In this document: positions 20,793 to 32,236 of the stretch, piece by piece
Layout: every line of letters starts with the position of its first letter
Numbering within the stretch: the first letter of the stretch is position 1
Assembly: GCF_001612945.1 (NCBI RefSeq)
Contig: NZ_BDBK01000003.1
Span: 1 to 64,000, forward strand
Length of the DNA stretch: 64,000 nt
Origin: Nocardia inohanensis NBRC 100128
Lineage (GTDB): Bacteria; Actinomycetota; Actinomycetes; Mycobacteriales; Mycobacteriaceae
Reading direction: 5' to 3'
The notes under the pieces: model-generated
The model's database searches: none
What the model saw: the letters and a program-made list of their open reading frames with translations, nothing else
Told to the model about the DNA's origin: nothing
Program-made: the position numbers and the translations under genes

Positions 20793-21356
20793 GTGACCGG
20801 GAAGGACGCGACGAGCGGGGAACCATCGCCCGCGGCCGCGCACGCCGAGACCGGGAGGTCACACCGGCGGCGCGCGGAGTACGTCGCGGGGGCGGTCCTG
20901 GGCACATTGAGTCTGCTGGTGGTCGTGGGTTGGTGTTTCGCTCCCGGGGAGTCCGGCGACGCGGTGGGGAACCGTACCCCGGCCCCTACCCCACCGCACG
21001 GGGACGGCACCCTCACCTACACGGCGGTCACGGCATCGGCGGGCTCGTCCGGTGCCGTGACCGCGCCCATCCTGGCGTTCATGATCGCCGGGGCGATGCT
21101 CATCGGGTTGTTCTGCTACGCCCCGCGGCCGGACGCGGATGCGCCCGCGTACGTCCGGATCGCCCTGGCACAAACGCAACGGCGGCTCCGCCGAAGCGGA
21201 GCCGCCGTTGCCACCAGCTGTCTGCGCGGGACCGAAGCCCTTGCGCGCGAGCTCTATTCGTCGATGGCGCCCGGGGCGGTCTTGGAGACCGTCATCAGGA
21301 ACTCGACATTGCTCTTGGTCTTCTTCAACCGGTCGACCAGCAGGTCGATCGCCTGA
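20793..21356 (+). CDS. two-helix membrane protein overlapping rho
   Basis: A 187-residue protein from GTG 20793 with GGAAGGA at good spacing. It has a basic N terminus, a helix at about residues 33-52 (YVAGAVLGTLSLLVVVGWCF), a Pro/Thr-rich extracytoplasmic loop, and a second helix near 86-108 (PILAFMIAGAMLIGLFCYA). No family recognised. The last 75 or so residues are encoded through the rho terminator hairpin and run antisense over the final 103 nt of rho, so the C terminus may be an accident of a lost stop codon. The upstream 220 nt contain small dyads (20707-20722, 20731-20744) but no other gene. Confidence 0.6.
   Translation: MTGKDATSGEPSPAAAHAETGRSHRRRAEYVAGAVLGTLSLLVVVGWCFAPGESGDAVGNRTPAPTPPHGDGTLTYTAVTASAGSSGAVTAPILAFMIAGAMLIGLFCYAPRPDADAPAYVRIALAQTQRRLRRSGAAVATSCLRGTEALARELYSSMAPGAVLETVIRNSTLLLVFFNRSTSRSIA
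21177..21210 (-). terminator. terminator after rho
   Basis: CAACGGCGGCTCCGC (21177-21191), a 4-nt loop and its exact 15-nt complement (21196-21210) form a strong hairpin 44 nt after the rho stop; CGTTTGTG follows on the minus strand. It lies inside the overlapping plus-strand membrane-protein frame. Confidence 0.8.
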
Positions 21357-23323
21357 TGTGAATCCAGACCCGAGAGCACGCGCCGCAGCTTGTGCAGCAC
21401 CGCGGCCTCGTCGGAGGACATCAGCAGGTCGTCGCGGCGGGTGCCGGACGGGTTGACGTCGACGGCCGGGAACACGCGGCGCTCGGCGATCTTGCGATCG
21501 AGCTTGAGCTCGGCATTACCCGTGCCCTTGAACTCCTCGAAGATGACCGTGTCACCGGTGGAACCGGTCTCCACCATCGCGGTGGCGATGATGGTGAGCG
21601 AGCCGCCGTTCTCGATATTGCGGGCCGCGCCGAGGAACCGCTTGGGCGGGTACAGCGCGGTGGAATCCACACCACCGGAAAGGATTCGGCCCGAGGCCGG
21701 GGACGAGTTGTTGTACGCACGGCCCAATCGGGTGATCGAGTCGAGCAGCACGACGACGTCCTGACCCATCTCCACCAGGCGCTTGGCCCGCTCGATGGCG
21801 AGCTCGGCGACCGAGGTGTGATCGCCCGGCGGGCGGTCGAACGTGGAGGCGATGACCTCGCCGCGCACCGAGCGCTGCATATCGGTCACTTCCTCGGGAC
21901 GCTCGTCCACCAGGACGACCATGAGGTAGCACTCGGGGTTGTTGACCGAGATCGCGTTGGCGATGTCCTGCATGATCGTGGTCTTACCGGCCTTGGGCGG
22001 CGACACGATCAGGGCACGCTGGCCCTTACCGATCGGCATGATCAGATCGATGATGCGGGTGGTCAGCTTGTTGGGCTGAGTCTCCAGGCGCAGGCGCTGG
22101 TTCGGGTACAGCGGGGTGAGCTTGCTGAATTCCGGTCGGCGCTTGGCACTTTCGATATCCGAGCCGTTGACCGTGTCCAGCCGCACCAGCGGATCGAACT
22201 TCTGGCGCTGGTTGCTCTGGTCGCCGTCACGCGGGGCGCGCACCGCACCGGTGATGGCGTCACCGCGGCGCAGGCCGTTCTTGCGCACCAGGTTCATCGA
22301 CACGTAGACGTCGTTCGGGCCGGCCAGGTAGCCGGAGGTGCGAACGAAGGCGTAGTTGTCGAGCACGTCCAGGATGCCGGCCACGGGCTGGAGGACATCG
22401 TCCTCGCGCAGCTCGGGCTCGCGCTCGCGGGTCTCACCGGTGGCGATGCCGCCGTCGCGGTCACGCCCGCGGCGACGCTCACGGAACCGGCGACCCCGGC
22501 GTCCGCCGCGCTCGTCGTCGTCTCCGCCGCGGTCCCGGTCCCGGTCGCGGTCATTACGCGCGGTGCCGTTCTGCTGGCCGCCGTTCTGATTCCGCTCGCC
22601 CTGGTTCCGGTCACCCTGATTCCGGTCGCCCTGCTGGCGGTCACCCTGATTGCGGTCGCCCTGCTGGCGGTCGCCACGCTCGCCCTGCTGACGGTCACCG
22701 CGCTCGTTGCGATCGCGACGACGCTCACCGCCCTCGGACTCGGTCTTCTCGGCGGCGTCGGCATTGCCCTCGGCATTGCCGGCCGCGGCGGCACGCTGCT
22801 CGCGGCCCCGGCGCTGCCGGCCGCGGCCACGCTGACCGCTCTCGCGGTTGTCGTCGCCACCCTCGGAGCGGGCGTTGTCGCCGGCGTCCTCACGCTTGGA
22901 TTCGCGCGCCTCACTGGCGTTTTCGCGAACTTCGGCCGGAGCCTTCACCTCGGCCTTCGCCTTGGGGGCCTCGCTCTTCACCGGAGCGGCTTCGGTCTTC
23001 ACCGGCGCGTCGGCCTTGGCCGGCGCGGTCTCGCCCTCGGACTTCACGCTGCGCGTGGCCTTGCCCGCGGCGGCTTTTCCACCGCCGGACTGATTTTCCT
23101 TGATAGCGGCGATGAGATCGCCCTTACGCATCCCGGAAGTGCCCCGAATACCGAGCTCTCCCGCAAGCGCACGCAACTGCGGCAACAACATTCCAGTCAG
23201 CCCCGATCGTGCGACGTCAGTTTGTTCGCTCATCTTCGCAATCTGTCCGGATTCACTTTCGCGGCTTCCCGAGGAATTTTGACTTTCCACCCCGGGTGTC
23301 GCGAGCAGGTCCGTATCTGTCAC
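21254..23323 (-). CDS. rho: transcription termination factor Rho with long disordered insertion
   Basis: Hexameric RNA-dependent ATPase that ends transcription. At 689 residues it is far longer than E. coli Rho (419). A Rho_N/SAP-like domain (about 40-76) is followed by a Lys/Ala/Glu-rich stretch, an Arg/Asp/Gly/Gln-rich disordered segment with GDRQQ/GDRNQ repeats (about 215-250) and an RG/RD-rich end (to about 291). The OB-fold RNA-binding domain (about 310-390) and the ATPase core, with P-loop SPPKAGKTT near residue 444, come next. GTG at 23323 is used. Such extensions bind RNA in actinobacterial Rho. The C terminus overlaps a plus-strand gene by 103 nt. Confidence 0.97.
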   Translation of the reverse strand: MTDTDLLATPGVESQNSSGSRESESGQIAKMSEQTDVARSGLTGMLLPQLRALAGELGIRGTSGMRKGDLIAAIKENQSGGGKAAAGKATRSVKSEGETAPAKADAPVKTEAAPVKSEAPKAKAEVKAPAEVRENASEARESKREDAGDNARSEGGDDNRESGQRGRGRQRRGREQRAAAAGNAEGNADAAEKTESEGGERRRDRNERGDRQQGERGDRQQGDRNQGDRQQGDRNQGDRNQGERNQNGGQQNGTARNDRDRDRDRGGDDDERGGRRGRRFRERRRGRDRDGGIATGETREREPELREDDVLQPVAGILDVLDNYAFVRTSGYLAGPNDVYVSMNLVRKNGLRRGDAITGAVRAPRDGDQSNQRQKFDPLVRLDTVNGSDIESAKRRPEFSKLTPLYPNQRLRLETQPNKLTTRIIDLIMPIGKGQRALIVSPPKAGKTTIMQDIANAISVNNPECYLMVVLVDERPEEVTDMQRSVRGEVIASTFDRPPGDHTSVAELAIERAKRLVEMGQDVVVLLDSITRLGRAYNNSSPASGRILSGGVDSTALYPPKRFLGAARNIENGGSLTIIATAMVETGSTGDTVIFEEFKGTGNAELKLDRKIAERRVFPAVDVNPSGTRRDDLLMSSDEAAVLHKLRRVLSGLDSHQAIDLLVDRLKKTKSNVEFLMTVSKTAPGAIDE
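22583..22675 (-). repeat. 15-bp coding repeats within rho
   Basis: About six tandem copies of a degenerate 15-bp unit encode GDRQQ, GDRNQ or GERNQ (Rho residues 217-247). Slippage at these repeats would change repeat number in whole 5-residue steps without breaking the frame. Confidence 0.85.
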
Positions 23324-23627
23324 GGAAATCCTTTCCTTCCCTCGACTGCCGTGTGCCTGTTCGAGGGTTCCTCCAGCAGTCCGGACTCGTGCCGGACTCG
23401 GATGCCGTATCGCCTGTCTCGCCGGGTTGGTGGAATGGATTTACCACCGCGTGGGCTTCGCCGCCGATTGCTGTGCTCATCGAACGACAAGGTGGGAGAG
23501 ATCATTCCAGTGAACTGGCTACCCCCAAGTTTCGAGCCTCAAGCCTCGAGCCCGAGCAAGGAGCCTCTGGAGCGATTTGCCCTGATGAAGCACCGGCGTC
23601 TGACGCGCACGATGTACGGACTCGCTC

Positions 23628-23656
23628 AGGATAGCCGTCGCCCGTAACGCCTGCAA
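23628..23656 (-). promoter_or_regulatory. candidate rho promoter
   Basis: On the minus strand TTGCAG (-35, 23651-23656), an exact 17-nt spacer and TATCCT (-10, 23628-23633) match a housekeeping promoter. Transcription would start near 23621 and leave a leader of about 300 nt before the rho GTG, consistent with the long autoregulated rho leaders known elsewhere. The leader contains a 61-codon frame (23320-23505) whose TGA overlaps the rho GTG. The 370-nt rho/thrB gap otherwise holds only a small CGCCTGC hairpin (23648-23664). Confidence 0.5.
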
Positions 23657-23693
23657 GGCAGGCGCGCTGTCAATCCACCATTACGGCTTCGGC

Positions 23694-25758
<2,065 letters not shown>

Positions 25759-25762
<4 letters not shown>

Positions 25763-27090
25763 TCCTCGGTGCCTTCCAATCTCAGAACACTGGTCACGGA
25801 CGTGACGGAGTCCAGTTCGGCCAACGCCGCAACGGTATCGGCCAGCGCCGATTCCTGCGCGTGGTGGGTCACCACGACCAGGCGAGCGCCCACGTCGTGG
25901 CCTTCCTGGCGGACCGTCGAGATGCTCACACCGTGCTTGGCGAACTCGCCGGCGACCGCTTCCAGCACGCCGGTGCGGTCGGCTACCTGGAGATTCACGT
26001 GGTAGCGGGTCGGGGTGTCGCCGATCGAGGCGATCGGCAGCTCAGCATAAACCGATTCGCCCGGCGCGCGGCCACCGTAGAACTTGTTGCGCGCCGCCAT
26101 CACCAGGTCGCCCATCACGGCCGAGGCGGTGGGAGCGCCGCCCGCGCCCTGGCCGTAGAACATCAGGCGGCCGGCATTCTCGGCCTCGACCACCACGGCG
26201 TTGAACGCGCCGCTGACCGCCGCGAGGGGGTGCTTGCGCGGGATGAGCGCCGGGTAGACGCGGACCGAGATCTGCTCCTTGCCGCCGTCGTCGACCACGC
26301 GCTCGGCCATGGCCAGCAGCTTCACGGTGCAGCCGACGGCCGCGGCGGTCTCCAGATCCTCGGAAGTGATCTTGGAGATGCCCTCGCGGTAGACATCGCC
26401 GGAGGTGACGCGGGTGTGGAAGGCGACCGAGGCCAGGATGGCGGCCTTGGCGGCGGCGTCGTAGCCCTCGACATCGGCGGTCGGGTCGGCCTCGGCGTAG
26501 CCCAGGCGGGTGGCCTCGGCGAGCACGTCGTGGTAGTCCGCGCCGGTCTCGGCCATCGCGGAGAGGATGAAGTTGGTGGTGCCGTTGACGATGCCGACCA
26601 CGCGGTTCACCCGGTCGCCGGACAGCGACTGGATGAGCGGGCGCACGACCGGGATGGCCCCGGCCACGGCGGCCTCGAAATACAGGTCGGCACGGTGGTT
26701 TTCGGCCGCGTTCGCGAGCTCGCCGGTGTAGTCGGCCAGCAGCGCCTTGTTGGCGGTGACCACGGACTTGCCCGCGTTCAGCGCGGCGGTGATGAGCGCG
26801 CGCGCCGGATCGATACCGCCCATGAGCTCGACCACGATATCCACATCGTCACGGGTGACGAGGGTTTCGGCGTCGACGGTGAGCAGCTCGGGCGCGATGC
26901 CGCGATCCTTGTTCAGGTCGCGGACGGCGACGCCGCGCAGCACGACGGGCGCGCCCACGCGGTTGCACAGATCATCGGCGTGGTCACGAATGATGCGGAC
27001 CACTTCGGTGCCGACCGTGCCCATGCCGAGGACCGCCACGCCGATCGGATGATCCGATCCCCACACACCGGTCTTAGCTACCTCGGTCAT
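25759..27090 (-). CDS. hom: homoserine dehydrogenase
   Basis: Reduces aspartate semialdehyde to homoserine, the branch-point step to threonine and methionine. The 443-residue product has a Rossmann GMGTVGTEV (residues 22-30), the family segment [11 protein letters not shown] with the catalytic region [21 protein letters not shown] after it, and a C-terminal ACT domain (about 355-435, [18 protein letters not shown]) expected to give threonine feedback inhibition. It overlaps lysA (27087-27090) and thrC by 4 nt each. Confidence 0.97.
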
Positions 27091-28508
27091 GCATTCACCT
27101 CCAAGCTCAGTAGGTCCTCCACCGTTTCACGGCGGAGAATCAAGCGCGCCTTGCCATCCCGCACAGCGACCACGGCGGGCCGGGTGAGCAGGTTGTAGCG
27201 GCTCGACATCGAGTAGCAGTACGCGCCGGTCGCGGCCACCGCCACCAGGTCGCCGGGGCCGACATCGCCCGGGAGCCAGGTATCGCGAATGACGATATCC
27301 CCGCTCTCGCAATGCTTTCCGACGACTCGTGCGACCACCGGACCGGAATCGCTACTCCGAGAAACCAATCGGCAGTCGTACTCCGCTTGATACAGGGCCG
27401 GGCGAATGTTGTCGCTCATGCCGCCGTCGACGCTGACATAGCGTCGGCGATTACCCCCGTCGAGCACAACATCTTTGATGGTGCCGACCTCGTAAAGCGT
27501 GACGGTGCCCGGTCCGGCGATGGCGCGGCCCGGCTCGACGGCGATGGTCGGGACCGGCAGCCCCGCGCGCTCGGCCTCCTCGGCGACGATGCGGCGCAGC
27601 TTGGCGGCGAAATCGTCCAGGGCCGGCGGATCATCGTGCGGCAGGTACGAAATACCCAGGCCGCCACCGAGATCCAGTACGTTCACCTGCGCGGCGCGTT
27701 CGGCGCCGAACTTGTCGGCCACCTCGCGCAGCACGCCCAGCATGCGGCGGGTGGAGATCTCGAAACCGTCGATCTCGAAGATCTGCGAGCCGATGTGCGA
27801 GTGCAGGCCGACCAGGCGCAGGTTGTCGGATTCGAAGACCCGGGCGATGGCCTGCATGGCATCACCGCTGGCGATCGAGAAGCCGAACTTCTGATCCTCG
27901 TGCGCGGTCGAAATGTATTCGTGGGTATGGGCTTCCACGCCGACGGTGACCCGGACGAGTACGTCCTGCACCCGGCCGGCGCGCTTGGCGACGGTGTCCA
28001 GGCGCTCGATCTCGATCATGGAGTCCAGCACCACGTGCCCGACGCCCCGCTCGACCGCGAGCTCCAGCTCCGGCACCGATTTGTTGTTACCGTGCAGCGC
28101 GATTCGCTCGGCCGGGAAACCGGCGTGCAGCGCCACCGACAGCTCACCGGCGGAGCAGACGTCCAGGTGCAGGCCCTCATCACGAATCCAGCGGGCGACC
28201 TCTCCGCACAGGAACGCCTTGGAGGCGTAGTGCACTCGCGAGCCCTCGCCGAAGGCGCGGACCATATCGCGGCAGCGGGAACGGAAGTCGTCCTCGTCGA
28301 TGACGAACAGCGGGGTGCCGTAGTCGGCGGCCAGCTCGTGCACCGGCACGCCCGCGATCCGGACGACGCCGTCCTCGTCGCGAGAAGCGTTGCGCGGCCA
28401 CACATTCGCGGGCAGCTCGATCATCTGCTTCGGGTCGGCAGGCCGCTCCGGCAGACCGGGGGCGTGCGGGATGTCCGCGTGACGGGGACCGGCGGGGTGA
28501 GCACTCAT
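27087..28508 (-). CDS. lysA: diaminopimelate decarboxylase
   Basis: PLP fold-III enzyme forming lysine from meso-diaminopimelate. The 473-residue product has the PLP lysine in [10 protein letters not shown] (about residue 97), the Gly-rich phosphate motif [11 protein letters not shown], the [10 protein letters not shown] motif, and the substrate-binding [10 protein letters not shown] with its catalytic Cys. Its ATG directly abuts the argS stop. The N terminus is about 25 residues longer than many homologues ([20 protein letters not shown]); no better internal start was chosen. Confidence 0.97.
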   Translation of the reverse strand: MSAHPAGPRHADIPHAPGLPERPADPKQMIELPANVWPRNASRDEDGVVRIAGVPVHELAADYGTPLFVIDEDDFRSRCRDMVRAFGEGSRVHYASKAFLCGEVARWIRDEGLHLDVCSAGELSVALHAGFPAERIALHGNNKSVPELELAVERGVGHVVLDSMIEIERLDTVAKRAGRVQDVLVRVTVGVEAHTHEYISTAHEDQKFGFSIASGDAMQAIARVFESDNLRLVGLHSHIGSQIFEIDGFEISTRRMLGVLREVADKFGAERAAQVNVLDLGGGLGISYLPHDDPPALDDFAAKLRRIVAEEAERAGLPVPTIAVEPGRAIAGPGTVTLYEVGTIKDVVLDGGNRRRYVSVDGGMSDNIRPALYQAEYDCRLVSRSSDSGPVVARVVGKHCESGDIVIRDTWLPGDVGPGDLVAVAATGAYCYSMSSRYNLLTRPAVVAVRDGKARLILRRETVEDLLSLEVNA

Positions 28509-30167
28509 CTACATACGCTCCGGTGCACTGACGCCTAGCAGGCCGAGGCCGTTGGCGAGAACCTGACGGGTGGCTTTGACCAGCTCGAGGCGGGCCGAGT
28601 TCAAGGGGGTGACGGGATCGTCGCCCTGCGGGATGACCCGCATGTCGTTGTCGGACTGGAAGGCGTGGTAGACGCCGGCCAGGTCCTCCAGGTAGCGGGC
28701 GACGCGGTGCGGCTCCCGCAATTCGGCGGCGGTGGCCACCACGCGCGGGAATTCACCCAGGGTGCGGATCAGATCGCCCTCGCGGCTCGAGCTGGCGAGC
28801 GCGAAATCGGCGGGGACGGAATCGAATCCGAAGGCGGCGGCATTGCCGATGATGGAGTTGGTGCGGGCGTACGCGTATTGCACGTAGTAGACCGGGTTCT
28901 CGTTGTCGGTCCGGGTCCACAGGTCCAGATCGATATCGATGCTGGAGTTCACCGAGGAGCGCACCAGCGCGTAGCGCGAGGCGTCGACACCGATCAGCTC
29001 GACCAGATCGTCGAGGGTGACAACGGTTCCCGCGCGCTTGCTCATCTTCATGGCCTTGCCATCCTTGACCAGGTTCACCATCTGGCCGATGAGCACCTCG
29101 ACGCTGTCGGGGTTGTCGCCGAACGCGGCGGCGGCGGCCTTGAGCCGGCCGATGTAGCCGTGGTGGTCCGCGCCCAGCATGTAGATGCACAGGTCGAAGC
29201 CGCGCGAGCGCTTGTTCTGGAAGTAGGCGATATCGCCGCCGATGTAGGCGGACTTGCCGTCGCTCTTGATGACGACGCGGTCCTTGTCGTCACCGTATTC
29301 GGTGGAGGCGATCCACCAGGCGCCGTCCTTCTCGTACAGGTTGCCCGACGCCTTCAGCTCCGCCAGGGCCTTCTCGACCGCACCGCTGGCGAACAGCGAG
29401 CTTTCGTTGAAGTACACGTCGAAGTCGGTGCCGAAATCGTGCAGGGTCTGCTTGATGTGGGCGAACATCAGCTCGACGCCGTCGCGGCGGAACACCTCGT
29501 GCCGCTGCGCTTCGGGCAGCTCCAGCACGCCCGGGTTGGCCTTGACGACGGTGTCGGCGATCTCGTTGATGTACGCGCCCGCGTACCCGTCCTCCGGCGT
29601 CGGCTGCCCGAGCGCGGCGGCGACCAGCGAGCCCGCATAGCGGTCGATCTGCGCGCCGTGGTCGTTGAAGTAGTACTCGCGGGTCACGTCCGCGCCCTGC
29701 GCGGCCAGGATCCGGCCGAGGGCGTCGCCGACCGAGGCCCAGCGGGTGCCGCCCAGGTGGATGGGTCCGGTGGGGTTGGCGGAGACGAACTCCAGGTTGA
29801 TCTTGGTGCCGCCGAGCGCGCCGGCGGTGCCGTAGCTCTCCCCCGCGGCCAGGATCTTCTCGACGATGGCGCCCTGCGCGGCCTTGGCCAGCCGGATGTT
29901 CAGGAAGCCCGGCCCCGCGACCTCCGCGACCTCGATGCCCTCGGCCGCCGACAGCGCCTCGGCCAGCAGATTCGCAAACTCGCGCGGGTTGATTCCGGCC
30001 TTCTTGCCTACCTGCATGGCCACATTCGTGGCATAGTCACCGTGCTCGGGGTTGCGGGGACGCTCCACCTTGACCTCGTCGGGCAGGACCGCAGGGTCGG
30101 ATCCACGTTCGACAAGTACCTTCGCCGCGGTAGCACGAAGGAGATCTGCAAGGTCAGCTGGAGTCAC
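28509..30167 (-). CDS. argS: arginyl-tRNA synthetase
   Basis: Class I synthetase of 552 residues charging tRNA-Arg. It has the HIGH-type motif GPIHLGGTR (about residues 134-142), the KMSK motif KMSKRAG (about 374) and a C-terminal DALR anticodon-binding domain. GTG at 30167 is used; the minus-strand sequence CATAGGAT just upstream could be either a ribosome binding site or a -10 element for a leaderless start. It heads the argS-lysA-hom-thrC-thrB operon. A cognate tRNA-Arg(CCG) lies 1.9 kb away. Confidence 0.97.
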   Translation of the reverse strand: MTPADLADLLRATAAKVLVERGSDPAVLPDEVKVERPRNPEHGDYATNVAMQVGKKAGINPREFANLLAEALSAAEGIEVAEVAGPGFLNIRLAKAAQGAIVEKILAAGESYGTAGALGGTKINLEFVSANPTGPIHLGGTRWASVGDALGRILAAQGADVTREYYFNDHGAQIDRYAGSLVAAALGQPTPEDGYAGAYINEIADTVVKANPGVLELPEAQRHEVFRRDGVELMFAHIKQTLHDFGTDFDVYFNESSLFASGAVEKALAELKASGNLYEKDGAWWIASTEYGDDKDRVVIKSDGKSAYIGGDIAYFQNKRSRGFDLCIYMLGADHHGYIGRLKAAAAAFGDNPDSVEVLIGQMVNLVKDGKAMKMSKRAGTVVTLDDLVELIGVDASRYALVRSSVNSSIDIDLDLWTRTDNENPVYYVQYAYARTNSIIGNAAAFGFDSVPADFALASSSREGDLIRTLGEFPRVVATAAELREPHRVARYLEDLAGVYHAFQSDNDMRVIPQGDDPVTPLNSARLELVKATRQVLANGLGLLGVSAPERM

Positions 30168-30290
30168 GAGTCACTATCCTATGGTCTGAGCAGGTAACCG
30201 CCGCGCGCGGGCACCTACCGGGCAGGCGCCCAGCAAACGATGCGGCCGCACCGTTTGATTCTCCGACACGTCGAAAAGAGCACCAAAACC

Positions 30291-31241
30291 ATGCCGAGCA
30301 GGACCAGCGCCAAGTCGGCCAAGGCCATCAAGGCGGCGGGCAAGTCCGCCCCGTCCAAGAAACGCGGTGGCGGTGGCAAAGTCGGTGGCAAACGTCAGAT
30401 CCCCTGGCTGACCATCGCCGCCGTGGTGTCGATTCTCGCCCTGATCGGCGGAATCGCGGCCTACCTGGTGCCCAAGTACAACGCCAAGGAAGAGCTCAAG
30501 AACCCGTCCGCGTACATCGACGGCATCGTCAAGAAGGACTACGCGGCCGGTCTGCACGTGGCCTCCACCCAGCGCGTCGCCTACGACCAGGCCCCGCCCT
30601 TCGGCGGCCCGCACGACGGTTCCTGGGCCGACTGCATGGGCACGGTCTACGAGAAGGCGATCCGCACCGAGAACGCGGTGCATTCGCTGGAGCACGGCGC
30701 GATCTGGATCGCCTACAACCCCGACAAGGTCGATGCGGCCGGTATCGACACCTTGAAGCAGAAGGTGCAGGGCAAGCCGTACTCGCTGATGTCGCCGTAC
30801 CCGGGCCTGGACGCCCCGGTCGCGCTGATGTCGTGGGGCCACCAGCTGAAGGTGCAGAGCGCCGGCGATTCGCGCGTGGACCGCTTCATCAAGGACCTGC
30901 GCCTGAACGAGAAGTTCTACCCCGAGGTGGGCGCGAGCTGCTCCAACCCGACCTTCGACACCAAGAACCCGCCCGCCTTCGACGCGTCGGCCCCGGGCCC
31001 GGACGCGGTGCCGATGGACGGTAAGGGCGCGACCAAGGTGCAGAACGAGGGCAATGGCGGGCTGGGCGGCATTCCCGGCATGCCCGGCGGCCTCACCGGT
31101 CTGCCCGGTGGCCTCACCGGCGGCGACCAGACCGGCGGCTTGGGCGGCAGCGGCCTTGCGCCCGAAGGCGTTCCGAGCATTCCCGTCCCGACCGAGGCCC
31201 CGCAGACCGAGCCGCAGGCCGGTCAGCAGCCGGGTCAGTGA
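30291..31241 (+). CDS. DUF3105 family membrane-anchored protein
   Basis: A 316-residue protein with a very basic N terminus (TSAKSAKAIKAAGKSAPSKK), one transmembrane helix (about 38-60) and an extracytoplasmic DUF3105 domain (about 85-235) containing conserved His and Cys (WADCMGTVYE, VHSLEHGAIWIAY, GASCSNP). A Gly/Leu/Pro/Gln-rich disordered tail follows (about 255-316). The function of DUF3105 is unknown; the His/Cys content suggests metal or redox chemistry. ATG at 30291 is preferred because homologues start just before the basic stretch; ATG 30240 is possible. The stop overlaps the DUF305 start (TGATG), so the two are coupled. Confidence 0.88.
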   Translation: MPSRTSAKSAKAIKAAGKSAPSKKRGGGGKVGGKRQIPWLTIAAVVSILALIGGIAAYLVPKYNAKEELKNPSAYIDGIVKKDYAAGLHVASTQRVAYDQAPPFGGPHDGSWADCMGTVYEKAIRTENAVHSLEHGAIWIAYNPDKVDAAGIDTLKQKVQGKPYSLMSPYPGLDAPVALMSWGHQLKVQSAGDSRVDRFIKDLRLNEKFYPEVGASCSNPTFDTKNPPAFDASAPGPDAVPMDGKGATKVQNEGNGGLGGIPGMPGGLTGLPGGLTGGDQTGGLGGSGLAPEGVPSIPVPTEAPQTEPQAGQQPGQ

Positions 31242-31975
31242 TGCCGCCCCTCGTGTCCGGCGACGATATTCACGACTACGACCCGGCCCCGGATGCCGAT
31301 CCGGCCGCCCCGCACCGCGGTCAGCGCACCGCGCTGCTGGTGCTGGGCGTCATCGGCGTCCTGCTGATCGGGGTGGCGCTCGGCCTGTTCGCGCACATTC
31401 CCTTGGAGCGGGCCGGCAAGGCGGATCCGAATCCGGTGGATATCGGCTTCAGCCAAGACATGTCGGTGCATCACGCCCAGGCGGTCGAGATGTCCGCGGT
31501 GGCGCTGAGCGGTTCCACCGATCCGGATGTGAAGCGGCTCGCCTACGACATCCTCACCACCCAGCAGAACCAGATCGGCCGCATGCAGGCGTGGTTGCAG
31601 GGCTGGAACGAACCGTTCATCGCCGCCGACGGCTATATGTCCTGGATGACAGGCACTTCCGGCGCTTCGCACCACGGCGGGGCCACCGCCGCCGCCCACA
31701 CCGGTGCGATGAACACCATGCCCGGCATGGCCTCCCAGGACGAACTGGCGGCGCTCAAGAAGGCCACCGGCACCGCGCTGGACGTGCAGTTCCTGCAACT
31801 CATGCTGCGCCATCACCAGGGCGGCATGGGCATGATCCAGTACGCCGAGCAGCGCGCCGACACCGATGTGGTGCGCGCGCTGGCCGCGAGCATGGCGAAA
31901 ACGCAGACCAGCGAGGCCGAGCTGATGACCCAGATGCTCGCCGCGCGTGGTTCCGCACCCCTGCCGATGAACTGA
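31241..31975 (+). CDS. DUF305 family membrane-anchored His/Met-rich protein
   Basis: A 244-residue protein with a cytoplasmic Asp/Pro-rich N terminus, one transmembrane helix (about 30-52) and an extracytoplasmic ferritin-like DUF305 helical bundle. It carries the family motifs MSVHHAQAVEMS (about residue 76) and MLRHHQGGMGMI (about residue 188), plus a His/Met-rich loop (SHHGGATAAAHTGAMNTM). The His/Met clusters suggest copper or iron binding; the family role is not established. The start is ATG 31241 inside the stop of the DUF3105 gene, or GTG 31238. Confidence 0.9.
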   Translation: MPPLVSGDDIHDYDPAPDADPAAPHRGQRTALLVLGVIGVLLIGVALGLFAHIPLERAGKADPNPVDIGFSQDMSVHHAQAVEMSAVALSGSTDPDVKRLAYDILTTQQNQIGRMQAWLQGWNEPFIAADGYMSWMTGTSGASHHGGATAAAHTGAMNTMPGMASQDELAALKKATGTALDVQFLQLMLRHHQGGMGMIQYAEQRADTDVVRALAASMAKTQTSEAELMTQMLAARGSAPLPMN

Positions 31976-32021
31976 AGCCGGTCGGACCGGGCCGCAAAAC
32001 GCCCGGTCCTCCCGGCTTTTT
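31976..32021 (+). terminator. terminator after the DUF305 gene
   Basis: AGCCGG (31976-31981) pairs with CCGGCT (32012-32017) and an inner ACCGGGC (31986-31992) pairs with GCCCGGT (32001-32007); a T-tract (32017-32021) follows. It starts one base after the stop codon. Confidence 0.75.
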
Positions 32022-32048
32022 GGCGCAGCGCACCCAATGCGATAGGCT
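32020..32048 (+). promoter_or_regulatory. candidate tRNA-Arg promoter
   Basis: TTGGCG (32020-32025), a 17-nt spacer and TAGGCT (32043-32048) lie 41 nt upstream of the tRNA. The -35 hexamer overlaps the T-tract of the preceding terminator. Confidence 0.5.
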
Positions 32049-32088
32049 TTGCCAGCCCGCTCAGGGAGACCTGAGAGGGACCATCCCC

Positions 32089-32161
32089 GCCCTCGTAGCT
32101 CAGGGGATAGAGCGTCTGCCTCCGGAGCAGAAGGCCGCAGGTTCGATTCCTGCCGAGGGCA
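32089..32161 (+). tRNA. tRNA-Arg (anticodon CCG)
   Basis: Full cloverleaf of 73 nt: acceptor GCCCTCG/CGAGGGC, D-arm GCTC/GAGC, anticodon stem TCTGC/GCAGA with loop CTCCGGA (anticodon CCG), T-arm GCAGG-TTCGATT-CCTGC, discriminator A. The CCA end is not encoded. It reads CGG, a frequent Arg codon in this GC-rich DNA. Confidence 0.97.
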
Positions 32162-32165
32162 CCGC

Positions 32166-32198
32166 AAGGCCCCGACCGTGAATTACGGTCGGGGCCTT
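32166..32198 (+). terminator. terminator after tRNA-Arg
   Basis: AAGGCCCCGACCGT (32166-32179), a 5-nt loop and its exact complement (32185-32198) form a 14-bp stem ending in TT, directly after the tRNA. Confidence 0.85.
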
Positions 32199-32236
32199 CG
32201 TCGTTCGCGGGCCGACTCGTTAGGGGCCCGGTTCTT

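Noticed and set aside
21392..23647. 751-codon plus-strand frame with a long Val/Ala/Leu hydrophobic stretch
   Set aside because: Complement of the rho Asp/Arg/Gln repeats; the apparent membrane protein is the reverse reading of those repeats.
30168..30290. T-box or other riboswitch before argS or the DUF3105 gene
   Set aside because: Only 123 nt, no specifier loop or conserved T-box motif seen.
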